From assembly GCA_021234155.1 (NCBI GenBank), contig JAJEKV010000135.1:1135562-1199561 (forward strand): 64,000 bases of DNA. Direction: 5' to 3'. Under the pieces are notes generated by a model. That model was not told the DNA's origin. It searched no databases and saw nothing but the letters and a program-made list of their open reading frames with translations. Positions within the stretch are counted from its first letter, which is position 1. The number at the start of each line of letters is the position of its first letter. This document shows, piece after piece, positions 9,400 through 21,074 of the stretch. Both the position numbers and the translations under genes were made by a program. Source of the DNA: Isoetes taiwanensis (taxonomy: Eukaryota; Streptophyta; Lycopodiopsida; Isoetales; Isoetaceae).

Positions 9400-10743
9400 C
9401 TTGCAGGCTATAGCAAGTGTTGCAGTAGAGTGCGTCGCAACAAAAGACAGCAGCTGACAAGGCAGTGGAGAAGGTGCTTAAGGATACTAAGAGGGAAGTA
9501 TTTACTAGAGAGGATGTTACAGGGGATGATGCAGACTCATGGCTTTGTGGGGTTGAGCTTTATTTTAAACTCATTAATGCTGAAGATTCTGTCAAAGCTG
9601 TATTGGCTCAGGCAATGTTGGGCGGATTTGCTAGATTATGGTGGGAGAATTACTTGCGGGACATAAATAAGGTTGCAGGGCAGGCAACTTGGCAAGAGTT
9701 TAAAAGCGCCTTGAAGGACACTTTATGCCTTCTGGATACAAAGTAGACAAGATGAATGAGTTTTTGGACCTGACACAAAAAGGGACTATGGCCGAATATA
9801 ATGAGAAGTTCCGAAGTTGCAGTATTATTGTCCTTTTGAGGATAAGGAGAAGCTATGTGCTCGATTTGTGAAGGGTTTACAGGTTGAAATTAAGAGCACA
9901 ATGTCAGGTGTGTCCTATAATGATTTGGAGGAGCTATTCTGAATTGCTAAGAATCGTGAATCCGACTTAGATGAGAAGGCAACTTTGGAGAATGCAAAGA
10001 AGAGACAAGTTCCTTCCACATGGCAGACTGGCGGATCTACAAGTAGAGGTAGATCCTTTAGTCGAGGAGGTATGGCTGCACAGACTGTTAGTATGCAGGA
10101 GGGCAGTCAAAATCGAGGATCTCGGCCTATGTATATACCTTTGAATGATGAAACCAGGGAAAAGTGTATCAATGAGAATCGATGTTTTAGGTGCAGAGAA
10201 GTTGGTCATTATGGACGAGATTGTCCGAGAAGATGGGTAGATAGTACCGCCTCATCTGCAGGTTCTCAACGTGGAGGGCAAACAAACCAGTGGTCCAGGT
10301 CAAATTCTAGTGATGCTTATGGACGAGAAGGTAGAGGAAACCCAGGCCGAGGTAATAGGGGTGGTCGTGGAGGTTATTGGAATAATAGCAGGGGTGGTAG
10401 AGGACAAGCTAGAGGAGATAACATGATCATAGCACAAGCCAACCCTGCAGTTGAAGTTAGGGCCATGTATGCTGCAGGGGATCAGGGCCATGTAGATAAC
10501 CACGCTGTGGTCATTAGAGTGCCAGGTATTATTCATCAAGTTCCTGTTCTATTTCTTATTGATTTTGGTAGTACACATTGTTGTATTTCCCCAAAGCTAG
10601 CAGAGAAACTAGATTTGAACATGATTAGCCAGGTCCCTAGATATATGGAGTTGGCTGAAGGCAAAAATAAGACTTCTTATTCCATGGTAGACAATCTTGA
10701 ATTCCAAAAGGGGGATTATGTGTCCTTGAGAATCAATCCTTAG
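9400..10743 (+). pseudogene. gag-protease of the Ty3/gypsy element
   Basis: The capsid (retrotransposon gag) domain runs 9465-9900 with AEDSVKAVLAQAMLGGFARL, WWENYL and, after a one-base shift near 9727, PSGYKVDKMNEFLDL and MAEYNEKFR. An in-frame TGA interrupts DLEELF near 9940. The nucleocapsid knuckle CFRCREVGHYGRDC is at 10183-10224, followed by a Gly/Arg-rich stretch. The aspartic protease follows at about 10540-10640 as VLFLIDFGSTHCCISPKLAE. The catalytic D-S/T-G motif reads D-F-G here, so the protease is probably dead. Reading then jumps into FQKGDYVSL, which belongs to the end of integrase. Confidence 0.85.
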
Positions 10744-11123
10744 CAGAGCTCAGTAGCGTTTAAAAGTGCAGGTAAATGGGCCCCTAGGGATGCGGGTCCG
10801 TATGAGATTTTTTGGAACGCATTGGAAAGGTGGCTTCCAGGTTGGAGTTACCTTCGCACTTGAGAGTACATAACGTTTTCCACGTGAGTAACTTGAGGAA
10901 GTATGTTTTTAATCCTTCCCATATGTTGGGGGACGATGATTTAGTAAGCAGGAAAAACTTTTTGTACCCTCGACTAGAGCGTATTTTGCGAGAGGAAACC
11001 CGTTGCTTAAGGAGGCAAACAATACGTAGATTTTTTATTCAATGGGCGGGTTGCCCTGAGGAAGATGCCACGTGGGAAGACACGAATTGGATTCTTTGCG
11101 GGTTTCCGGAGATGCGTCCATGA
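10690..11123 (+). pseudogene. Integrase C-terminus with chromodomain, Ty3/gypsy
   Basis: FQKGDYVSLRINP is the start of the GPY/F-type region and is followed by a TAG stop and a shift. Then LERIGKVASRLELPSHLR, VHNVFHVSNLRKYV and NPSHML (10812-10935) are the classic integrase tail. FIQWAGCPEEDATWED (11033-11080) is the chromodomain core. The product would steer insertion towards particular chromatin. The reading ends at TGA 11121-11123, 21 bases before the polypurine tract. Confidence 0.85.
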
Positions 11124-11143
11124 GGACATGGGTTGAATTTTTT

Positions 11144-11153
11144 GAGGAGAGAC
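11144..11153 (+). other. Polypurine tract
   Basis: GAGGAGAGAC lies immediately before the TG that opens the 3' LTR, the expected place of the second-strand primer. Confidence 0.65.
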
Positions 11154-12708
11154 TGTAATGGACCTAGGATCTTGTTGCGAGGATGCTGTGGAATTTATAT
11201 TATTAAGAGATGCAAGGAAATAACAAAATTATAATAGCATACATGCAGAGTATACATCGTATATGAAAAAATTATATGGGTAAATATACTGGTGGTTAAT
11301 AAATGCAAATACAGTGAATATATTGATGCATGTGATGGTGAAGCGTTTGGAAGGAAAAGGATTGTGGATGGATTGCTGAAGAAGCGAGTTGCATCCAGTG
11401 ATCTGGAGCGTTGTTGCTGGAGTTGCAGAAGGAGCAACCGGAATTTCCAGGTGGAGATCAAGCCTTACACCTGGGGTTTTTCTAGTGTTAATAAAGCTAT
11501 GTTTGATTTAACAGAGATTGTTTCTGGATCCTAGCATAGTTTAGAATTAAATCATATGAGCGTGGCCATAAACAGGCATGCATGGTTTATAGATAGCGAG
11601 TACTCTGTTCTTTGAATATCTGAACCTTGCATGGTTGGTAACTGATCTAATATTTTCTATCATGTTCATAATTTCAATCTGTGATAGAGGAAGCTGAGAT
11701 AGCTTAGATGGGTTAGAATTCTTAAAGAATGGATTAAGATAAAATTGTTTGAGACAGGAACTAGTTAAGACGACACACTTCTTCTAGCATGCTGCTGGCA
11801 GAACGACATAATCTTATTGATTTGGAATGCTTGAAACGCATGTGAACTGACCTGAGATGGGCCGATTTGCACTTAAGGGAGGCTGAATTGAGCAAAGAAT
11901 GCAGAATCAAGGAGTTTTCAATAAGATCTGGCAGCCAATGGTCTGATCTCTATCAGGAAGAAAATGATTCAGAGTCACCGAATTTGGGCCACAATCAACT
12001 CGATTTGGTCTAGAAACCCTTTAGAAGGCAGAATCGGCTGGACCCAAGATGTTCTGGGCTGGATCCGATGGCCTGGAGGCCGGATTCGCGAGCTGCAGGC
12101 CGCGTTCTGTAACCTGCACGTTAGGGTTAAAACAAAATGTTACTAGTTAGTTTGAAATAAAGAGTAAATTTAACTAAAGATAGGGGTTAAGTTAAAGGAA
12201 GGTTGTGTTAATGGTTATAAGTTATTTACGGTTATTTAATGGGTAATTTAACAAGCTAGCTAGTTAACTATTGAAATACTTGGGAATTAGCTAGAATAGA
12301 GATGGGTAAAATACAAGGCAGAGATATTATGAGTTGGAGAATGGGCGCCGAAATCGTTAAACTAATTAGCAGGGTATGAGAGCAACCGTCATTAAGGTCT
12401 TAAATAATAGTCTTGGATAAGAAAATTAACTTAGAGTAGAATGGGGATTGTTGATTAAATAAACTTGACTATTACTATTAAATTTTGGCTTGATGCTATA
12501 ATTATTAAGTTGATCAATTATTGTGTGAGGACACTGTTGTTTATGGGGTAATAATATATCTGGGACCTTGGAATATATACACAAAGATTGAATTCTTTAC
12601 CTAGGTATGCATGAGTAAATTCCCAAGTTTCTAGACTAAAGTAGACCACACCGTCAAGATTGATGGGATCTCCAGTTACCAAGAGGTTAACTGGCCAAGC
12701 CCGTCACA
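11154..12708 (+). repeat. 3' LTR, complete (about 1.55 kb)
   Basis: It begins TGTAATGGACC after the polypurine tract and ends CCGTCACA. TG and CA termini are present. Its last 275 bp match the 5' remnant. Short open readings inside it have no family resemblance and are not genes. Confidence 0.85.
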
Positions 12709-13190
12709 TTTAGCAGAGTTGAACTGTGTGTCACATTTTTTCCATGCTTTTCCAAAGTGGATGTCTAGCCTTGGTTATTCTTACATGATGTTAGATCCTC
12801 AAAGCCATGTCATAGGCTCTAGGCATGCATTTACATGGTCTAAGAAGACATGCAATATGGAGGTAACATATTTTTCTAAAAGCTATTTGGCAAGCAAGTA
12901 ACAAGACTGAGGTAATCTGAGACTCCATCTGACTAATAGCTTTGCACATCCATGGCAAGGTATGCAGGTTAATTTGCTGCTGTCTGTGTGGTAAAGTGCT
13001 TTTGCAGTTGGCAATTTTGATGTTTAATTTTGTTGATTATGGTGCTCCATACAAGGAGCAGGAGGCTCTTACATGCCAGCAAGCCTCATGAGACCTAATG
13101 CTAGTGTTGCTTCCAGACCTACATGCATGCTGAGTATTATGGAGGCATATTGGTTACTTATTTAGGACAACATACTCTAAACATTATCTA
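12709..13190. other. No gene recognised
   Basis: AT-rich spacer between the gypsy element and the direct repeat R1. Nothing supportable was seen. Confidence 0.5.
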
Positions 13191-13770
13191 CTGATAAATA
13201 TGCATGTCTATGGTGTTTGTGACACCATGCATGGTGAAGGTCGAAAAGCTCAAGGAATCTAAAGCTTACCTGTTAGTGCTTAGGAGTTTACCCTGATTAA
13301 GGCTAACTGTCCTATGGTTACTGCAGGTAACCATGTTTCTTGCTCCATGCTTTGGTGAATTTCTCTATTTTCTCTCAGGCTTATGGCTCGAACTATTACA
13401 AGGCTTCAAGTAAGAATGTTTCAAATGAGATACTGATCTACAATAGAACTGTATTTAGAGTACTACTATGAATGTAAAAGACATATGCAGAAAGTGTATA
13501 ATCTGCTTCTAAAATTATGCACACTAGATAACTAAAACATGACAAAACGAATTTTGTATTGAAATGAATGGAACACAAGGTTTTGGATTATTGTTATACT
13601 TGATGGCGAAGAATGCGATTTGAAATATTTGATATTTGGTGCAAATAAACCTAGTCTTGGCCAGGGAAATATGACACGTGTGTTTTCTTGGGCTGCTAAT
13701 TGCAGGCTTAATATTCCTGCAAGGAGTATTAGGGATGGAAGTCTGGAAACAAATTTAAAGGGTTTTTTTT
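13191..13770. repeat. Direct repeat R1, left copy
   Basis: About 580 bp closely matching 21075-21642 in the same orientation, from CTGATAAATATGCATGTCT to TTAAAGGGTTTTTT. The copies differ by substitutions and small indels (for example ATGAATGGAACACAAGG is shortened in the right copy). Ends are not TG/CA and no primer-binding site follows, so these do not look like LTRs. No conserved open reading. Confidence 0.85.
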
Positions 13771-14717
13771 ATTAAATTCAGTTTTCTAGTTATACTAGAA
13801 ACTAGGGCTATGGTTTTAATGTTGAAGGTAAAACTTAAATTTGACAATACTAATCCACGTGTTAGTTAAAAATACAAGATGCAGAAAGGAATTCTAAAAT
13901 TGATGATAATGATATCAATAGCCATTGGGGATAAAAAAGAGCTACTATGTCGCAAATATCATAATGATTCTATGCTACTATGGTAGTAAATCATGACATT
14001 TGTCTATACGAGCATTTGCTATTTTGGGACATGATCTCAATGGAAAATGGATAGCACGTATATAATGATGGCTGCCCTGAAAAAATCCAGTTTTGGACTG
14101 CTGTGTAACTTGAGGGACGTGATTCTTGCATTAAAAACAATAATGTAAGGGTTTGAATTCTGAATTATGTCATGAACTCTGGAAAAAGTGCAATAATAAT
14201 ATTAATAGAAATGTATTATGAGGGCAGGACCTTTACATTATAGCACGATCCTGCACTCCTTGCTATAAGTATTGCAGTTTTGGTTTGGTTTGTCTAAAAA
14301 CCTAAAGTAGCAATGGTCCCCCGAACAACGCTCGAAGGAAGGATTTTTTATTATATGACCATATTTGGTGCTAAGATTATGGTGTGCATGGATAGGGTCA
14401 CAACCTTATGTAAAATCCTGTGAACCTAACTAAGATGATTGTGTATTAGTGATAACAGTTCATACATGAATTGACAAATTGGGAATTGTTTTAACTGACT
14501 GTCAAAAGATAAAATAATGCATGGCGCATGTGTTAGCCATGTATATGTGGGTTCTATAAGAGAGCTTGTGATATGGTAGACGACAATTGAAAATGACAAA
14601 GACTATTGATTTTTAACTTGGAAAAATTACAGAGAAAAAGGGAAATGCTCAATGGAACAAGGGCTTTAGCTTATATCATATATAGATTTCTAAGAAATGC
14701 ATATGCTTAAGATATGG
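13771..14717. other. No gene recognised
   Basis: AT-rich sequence with no domain, repeat partner or splice structure that I could identify. Confidence 0.5.
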
Positions 14718-14795
14718 GAAGGAAGGAAGGAAGGAAGGTACTTTTATCATCCACGGAGACCAATCGGTCTATGGGACCCAATAAAAAAAATCAAG
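14718..14795 (-). repeat. LINE 3' terminus with (CCTT)n tail
   Basis: On the minus strand: GGGTCCCATAGACCGATTGG, then TCTCCGTGGATGATAAAAG, then five CCTT-like units. This is the same terminus as at 22431-22495 and 24683-24776, which establishes the 3' boundary and orientation of the LINE. Confidence 0.8.
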
Positions 14796-15936
14796 CGGAT
14801 TTCTTGTAATGAATTAAAACCTTCTTGCTGAAGGGTTTTCGAGGAAACCGGGCAATAAACCACAATAATAACTATGTTACATAACATAAAAATCTTTGAA
14901 ACACCCAAATGTTAGCCTCAGGCACGCGTAATAGTGTGTCTATACTTGCCGTGATGAGGGGGGTAAAGGTCTCCACCGTGTCCGGCAGGTTCAAGAAGAG
15001 GGATTCGTGGCACCATCGCGGGTGTGTTCATCCAAGAAATGCAAGACCCAAAGTCCGGGCTCCACCTGGTGAGCCACTACCCGGTCTGCTAGCACTCCGG
15101 CAACTTCCCGAAAGTGAGACTCCCATCCTCAATGGCCCAAGCTTGGAGCACGTCTGTCGCGATGGGGATCAGACCCACAGGCTGCCCGCCCTATATATTG
15201 CGGCATTTTGGCACCTTCAAAATGGAGGCAATGAGTCACTACGCAAGGCACATGCCAAACTGGGAAACGCAGTAGAGCCTGGGGCCCCTGCTGGATCACC
15301 GGGTTGTCGTGTTCCTTGTAATGGGCCATTTTGACCTGCTCTAAGGCGTAGGGTCCCGAGCTTACCAAGGAAACAAGCGTCTGGTACTCCCGCCCGGTAT
15401 CACGATCGGCCTTGGTGCCCTGCGCATGCATTGCTCTGCCGTTCCATCTGGCGAACCGCCCGATCTCTCTTACCCCTAGCGGGCCCCTAAACATTGCGGA
15501 TATGGCCCGCGATTAAGCCCAGTCTTGGGGTAGAGCATCACCCAACCACTTTTAGAAAATAGGCGATGTGTCTATCAAAAGGGCTGCCGTGGCGGCAAGA
15601 ATCCGATTTCTGCGGCGAGAATCGAAGGGGCCGAAGGTTTCACCCCAAGTGCCCGTGCCAAAAATGCATACACTGCTCCAAAGTCATTCCGGTTGTAAAA
15701 GAGGCAGTAGGACTAAACTTTCGACCCGTCTACGAAAAGGGCCAGGCTCGACCGGTACTAGGGCAGTGTGGCCCGATTGATAGCAATCATAGAGCTTTCT
15801 TTAGTGACTTTGTTCGCATGGCATTGCTTTCCGGCACTGGCTGCGTCACTTTAAGCGGGCCAGCGCCTCCGGCCGGCAGGAGGGGAACTCCACCCTACAG
15901 TACTTTGTAGGTGGGCGTGGACGCCCAAGCCGCCCT

Positions 15937-16961
15937 TTATGTGAGTGTGAGGCATGGGGTGACGCGGAAGAGGATATGAGAACCACCACGGCTTGGCGGC
16001 CAGATTTCCGCAAATGCGTAAACCCCCAAAGGGCTGTCTAGGGCATCCCGGGTGGGACCCAATATCCACGGGGTGTGAAATGGCGGGGCGCCAACATCGT
16101 CCGCGATATGATGCTGGCGGATGACACATGCAAAAGTCGTATGCCATCCCCCCATGCTTTCGATGGCCGGGGCTCTAAGCGGATCAATGTAGAGGCAAAA
16201 AAGTGTTGGCGAGGGGGCAAACCAGGACCGAGCATTACCGGTGAATGCTTGGCCCGCCGGGCAAATCAAATCACCGCCAAAACAACTCTCATACAACCTG
16301 TATATGGCATTACGCCATTAGCTGGAGCCCGATTGATTTGATCTAGCAGCCTACTTTTTCGGGGAACCGTACCAAAAAGCCAGCGAAGTCCACAAAGCGG
16401 CAATACAAGTCCTGCCGATGATTTTTTGTCTTCAATGAGTGCCCAGCGGTGTAAAGATATGGTCAATCGTTGAGTGGCGGGGTCTAAAAGCCCGCTTCTA
16501 GAGATAGCTCGCCTCTCGCTTACCCTCTGCCCCGGGTCAAGCTGCTTTGCTCGAGAATGCCGACCAACAATTTGGCAAAATCTTGAATCCCGACCATGAT
16601 CATCCGGTAATTGGCCGGACGGTGGGTCGCCATGCGCCCTTTGTGAATGGGAACAACCCTCGCTTGTGGTCCATTGTCGGGAGACCTTCCGCAATGCTCG
16701 CTTGAAGGGGTAGTGAGGGCCCGGCCTGGCGGCTGCCACGCCCATTTGAGTAACTTCTGTCGCATACCATCGGTGTTGCCTTCCCATTGTAACCGCTCGT
16801 GCCCTCCTCAACATCCCCTCAAGCCCACAACTGGCCGGGGCCATCCTGGGGTATGGGCGCACGCCACCGGGCGGGTCATGAGCCGCGAAACTCCCAATCG
16901 GCTCGGGTGTGATGTCCCCCGTAGGCCGGGCTGGCCTCAATAACTCTGCCAAAAGGTTCAA
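15937..16961 (-). pseudogene. LINE reverse transcriptase, frameshifted
   Basis: Readable blocks in different minus frames are VVPIHKGRMATHRPANYRMI (RT motif 1-2 region, about 16660-16610), SPTLFCLYIDPLRAPAIESM (the PLSPTLFxLYID block, about 16212-16150) and HHIADDVGAP, the catalytic YADD reading IADD (about 16105). The order is right for LINE RT. The frame changes several times, so no active enzyme is encoded. Confidence 0.78.
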
Positions 16962-17679
16962 TGATGAGGTTCAACGTGTCAACATCTCGGAGGTAAGGTT
17001 TCGGGCACTTTTTGTGTCCTTCAAATGTAAGTCCTAATGTGGTAACTCGTAAGCTGGACTACTGGATCCGCATGTGATTGTCCGGAAGCCGCCGCTATGC
17101 TTTTTACACCGTGATCAAACCATCTGCCACGGAATGTTGCCGCACCAAGGAGCGCAAAGGCCCAGGGGTCTCCGCTTAAAAGCACCCGGCCGCATCCCAA
17201 ATCACCGGCATTGGTTGCCCGCCAAAAACAGTTGGAGGTGCAGAACCGGGAGGGAAGCCCATGAGCATCCTGAAGCTAATCAACACCGCTTTGAATCTAG
17301 TCTCAACCGATTGAGGAGCTGGCATAGTGGGGTTGCCTTGCCAGCGGTCCAAATAAAGTGGGAATTGATGCGAAGTCGACCTCCCTCATCCCAAATCGTG
17401 CATTTTGGAGACTTGGCCCGATAAGATGCATATCTTGTTCAACCTTGAGCACATAGTCCACCACACTAGACCCTCCCCGGATTTGTCCATGCATCATGTG
17501 CACTTGCTAGAATCCCCACCCCGTGAAAGGCCATTGCAAATTATCAGTCAAAATGCCACATAGCAGAGCAATTGTTGCGCCAAAGCCAGTGACTTCGTCA
17601 TCCGACCCTCATGGCGGGTTGCTTCTACGTAGCTTCTGAGACATCGTCCAGGGAGGGGTCAAGTCGCATGGGCTGCTCT

Positions 17680-18152
17680 ACTCCCCGTCCGTGCATTGAA
17701 ATCTCCAAGAAGGGCGACCCTACCCAAAATGGTCTTCATGCCGTATGTCATCATATAGATCGACATAAGGGTCCATCTATCACGCATCGGGGTGGCTGCG
17801 ATAGAAGGTGCCGCCTCTGGCATGAGGGAAATAACAAAGCGCCGTAAAAGAGGGTTGCCAATGTATTATGCACACGAACCCACAAGTACCGGTTGTGTCT
17901 TATCTGCAAGTCGAGGGTAACCGAATGTGCCAAGGTTGTCTACAGTAGCAAAGCCACTCCACCATGACCCCTATCCCCGCATACATGTATTGAAGACCGA
18001 AATGTTGGTAACCCTACATTAGTAGAAATGTCAAAGATGCTCCCATGTCTCCATGAGAAAGATGAGATCCATATCGGTACGCCATTTGAAGTTGACCGTC
18101 CCCACTGGGCATGGAAGCCCCGACAATTCCATGAGACCACCCCGAGACACAA
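17680..18152 (-). pseudogene. LINE AP-endonuclease (EEP fold), frameshifted
   Basis: VVSWNCRGF at about 18140-18110 is the N-terminal strand of the endonuclease/exonuclease/phosphatase fold (consensus SWNCRG). GDRGHGGVALLL follows at about 17975, and VALLGDFNARTGS at about 17716-17680 supplies the conserved GDFNA motif. The blocks sit in different frames. This enzyme would nick target DNA for target-primed reverse transcription. Confidence 0.72.
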
Positions 18153-19171
18153 TTCCTATTTGTCACAGGGATGGTATCAAGCACCGAGTCAATGGGGGAG
18201 GGCCACAGGGAGGAGGAAAGTGGAGAAGTAGATGGAGCCGGAGGCAAAGATGTGGTCGAGACCATGGGCAATGTGAGGGGAGGAGGAGGCGAAAGGTGGT
18301 AGTAAGGCCGCAGAAGGCGGCGATATTTGACCGGTTTGGGTCCGGGCTATACGCGTCTCCACATGCGGTCGTTTAAAATGTGCATCCCTTACCGAACCAA
18401 TCCGGCGCTGCACTGGTGGCGAATGCCAACATGACCACGACAAGCTCACGTGACGTGCCCGTTGCACGCGGTGTGAGGTCCCGGGTCATTCCAGGGATGT
18501 CCCCGCCAAAGATCTCGATATTGGCGCAATATGGCATAACGCACTGGCGGCATCCGCAAAAGAATATGACAATGCCGGTCGCGACCAAACGAGCCCCATG
18601 ACAACTTTGCTTTGAAATGTGAAAAGCCCCGAGGAATGTCAGAAAGATCGAGAATGTGTGTTCCCAGGATGTTGTGGACCCATCAGACTCCCCGCCGCAT
18701 TCGCATGCCTCCCAAACTACCGCGGAATTGTGGTTAAAGGCCCTCGAGTTCTCGCGGCCTGATTGGGGTCAAAAGGTAGGTCAAAGGGCTAATGGGTAAG
18801 TCCTATTGTTATTGCCCGGGCGGCGGAGGGCTAGAGGTGGCTGGGATGTTGCGGAGTGGTCGGAGGGTGGGGCATCAAAGGCGTGGGATTCGGGCAGCTC
18901 TCCAACCGGGATCCATAGATCCCGAGCCGCTCCTCGCCTGGCAGGGCCGCCCATCTTGGAGCATCCTTCTGCGTGGGCTCACCGGACTGGCTGGCTAGTT
19001 CTCCATCTTTCCCGAATTTTGGTTCGGGCGACAACCCAACTTCCAATTTGTAGGGAGACCTCGCCCGCCTCTGCGGGATGGTTGTCCCGCAACCCCCGGA
19101 GCCCGGATATTTTCGTGAAGCTTTAGAGCGTTCTCGATAACCGCCGCTAGCAAGGCCGAGGGTCGGCTTCT

Positions 19172-19774
19172 TTAAAGCATCTTTACCCGCCAGAACTTCA
19201 CGCCGGTAATGTCAGCCATGCCGCTGAGGCATTCACCGCCCGTGCCATGGTGGTGGGCGCCTCCAAAACGGCCTCGAAGCCGGTGACACGCGGACCATCG
19301 CTCTCGTGCCGAAAACCCTCCCCGCTGTGTCATGGTGTCCGAGTGATGAACCACGATGGTCACCGGGCGCATGTCGGGCCTCCATGCACGGCGATGTGCC
19401 GCTTTCGCCGGTGTGCCGAGGCCAAGGCCATCTTCCACATCCCCACGTCCGCGGGGTCCTATAACTGGTGATCTTGGTTCTTCTCGACCAGCATTTGCCT
19501 TTTGAGCACATGGGATCCGGGGACTCCATCTCCACCGCCATGCCCGGCACCTTTGGCCTCCAATACAGCACTTTGTTAGCCTCCACTCCCGCTTTGGCAA
19601 ACCGTGGCTCCAATTCTCTGCCGGTGCGGGTTCTTCTCGACATTGGTCCGAGCAATCAATCCCTTCGCCGGGCCGCCTCCTTATAGGGGCCTTAGCCTTA
19701 GCCCAAGCCTCCTTCTTCATGGAGGATGACTCTCCCCGTCCATGATGGCTGATCCGGGACCGTTTGTGCGGCAT
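19172..19774 (-). pseudogene. LINE 5' ORF start region
   Basis: A 200-codon minus reading beginning MPHKRSRISHHGRGESSSMK is basic and low in hydrophobics, like the N-terminal part of many LINE ORFs. Downstream frames (RTGRELEPRFAKAGVEANKV) read better as protein, so a shift near 19700 is likely. No domain recognised; assigned to the LINE by position and GC-rich composition. Confidence 0.45.
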
Positions 19775-19819
19775 GCCCCTCGCCTTGGGTAACCTGTGCT
19801 ACCATCGGTGGGGCTATAT

Positions 19820-20140
19820 CCTTCCAAAGTTTGAGGGGTCTCTGGGTCATGAAAGGGTGCTTAGAATTCAACAATTTGGGACTCAAAAATCCTAACCACC
19901 TTTGGGGTGTGGCCCTTTGGGGTTCCAAAGTTTGAGGGTCTCTCATTAATTCAAGGGTGCTTAGAATTCAATTTGGGGACTCCCAAGTTGGGCAGAGCAC
20001 CTTTTGGGGTTTGGGGTTTTGGGGGTGCCAAAGCTTAAGGGGTCTCGGGCCACTTCAAGGGTGCTTAGAATCCAATTTGGGACTTTAAATATTTACAACC
20101 AGCACCTTGGGGGTTTGGGGGTTTTGGGTCTAGAGAGAGA
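19820..20140. repeat. Degenerate tandem repeat in the LINE leader
   Basis: Three imperfect units of roughly 110-130 bp share CCAAAGTTTGAGGGGTCTC, then AAGGGTGCTTAGAATTCAA, then TTTGGGACT and a G/T-rich GGTTTTGGGGGT stretch. They lie just upstream (minus sense) of the LINE coding region and may be its promoter-bearing 5' leader. Confidence 0.6.
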
Positions 20141-20460
20141 TTGTAAACCCTAGAGAGATAACCAACCAGGGCAAATCAAGGGGTTTTGGGCAAGAGGGGG
20201 TGAGGGCCAAAGAGAGAAGGACAGGGAATGGGAGCTGAGGGGCCAATGGGAGGGCCGGGAAAGGACAAAAACACAATCATGATATTCTATAGGCAGGAAA
20301 ACTTGTAGCAGGAGAGCATGCGATATGGGAGAAGCCATAAGAAAATGACAAAGACCAGGTTTTTCTAAAGACCTGGGAAAAGAAATGGAAAAAACACTGA
20401 CAAAGGTAAGTGAATAAGGAAAAATCAAAATTGCTTTTTAGGGTTGCTGAACCAAATTAG

Positions 20461-21074
20461 GGTTTTGTCTAATTGCGATGTTGTGGACGGAGCTTTGGAT
20501 ATTTGCTGAGAACAAATGCCTGTACTGGTGTCTTCAAAATACAGGTAAGGATTACATCTGGAATTCTGCATGCAACAGATTGCATCTTTCTTAAGGGCCT
20601 ATTCAAACAAAAAACACGGTATTAAGTACACTTTCCAGTGATTCACATAAATGACATGAATCTGACTCTCCCAGAGCTAGTAATGAATGCAGGATATAGG
20701 CTTCCACGTTGTTCATTTGGAGATGGTATTCGATCTGTCTAAAGTAGAAGGAAAGGAAACTTAGATCTAGTCACTAGAAAGAGACCATAAGAAGAATGGG
20801 GATCTTGAGAAGAAGATGCTCTTCAAATTTCTCAATGCTGCAAAAGGACCTTTGGGTACAGTCTGTAAGAACAATCCTAAGGAGGATAATGCACAAAAAG
20901 ATGCAGATCCTCAAATAATGCAACAATGGTGAAACAACACTGGAGCTATCCTTGGAGCGAAAATCATTCAGGTTTATGCTTTGAATGATTTGCTTAAACT
21001 TTGAGTTTTCTACTATGCTTGGATAATAAGTTATGGTCTATACTTGATTAAACACAGAAATAAGAAAGTAGAAG
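20461..21074. other. No gene recognised
   Basis: Spacer between the LINE leader and the right R1 copy. Nothing supportable. Confidence 0.5.

Larger units (their letters stand above)
8957..12708 (+). mobile_element. Ty3/gypsy chromovirus, internally deleted
   Basis: The order is truncated 5' LTR (8957-9233), primer-binding site (9236-9249), gag with CCHC knuckle, protease, then integrase C-terminus with chromodomain, polypurine tract and a complete 3' LTR (11154-12708). Reverse transcriptase, RNase H and the catalytic integrase core are missing. The coding region passes from protease directly into the last part of integrase near 10,690. Orientation is plus. The chromodomain places it with the plant chromoviruses. 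No 5-bp target duplication can be tested because the left end is lost. Confidence 0.88.
14718..20460 (-). mobile_element. LINE (non-LTR retrotransposon), long but heavily mutated
   Basis: The minus strand reads, 5' to 3': a repeat-rich leader (20140-19820), an ORF start (19774), an AP-like endonuclease (about 18150-17680), a reverse transcriptase (about 16960-15940) and a terminal block ending TCTCCGTGGATGATAAAA followed by a (CCTT)n tail at 14718-14738. GC content is visibly higher than the flanks for about 5 kb. Dozens of shifts and stops prevent translation. The same 3' end sequence recurs at 22.43, 24.69 and 59.1 kb, each followed by a different microsatellite. The 5' limit is approximate and no target duplication was found. 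Confidence 0.8.

Noticed and set aside
14909-15910. Plus-strand readings of 114-141 codons in the GC-rich region
   Set aside because: They oppose recognisable minus-strand LINE reverse transcriptase and show no motif of their own; high GC reduces chance stops.
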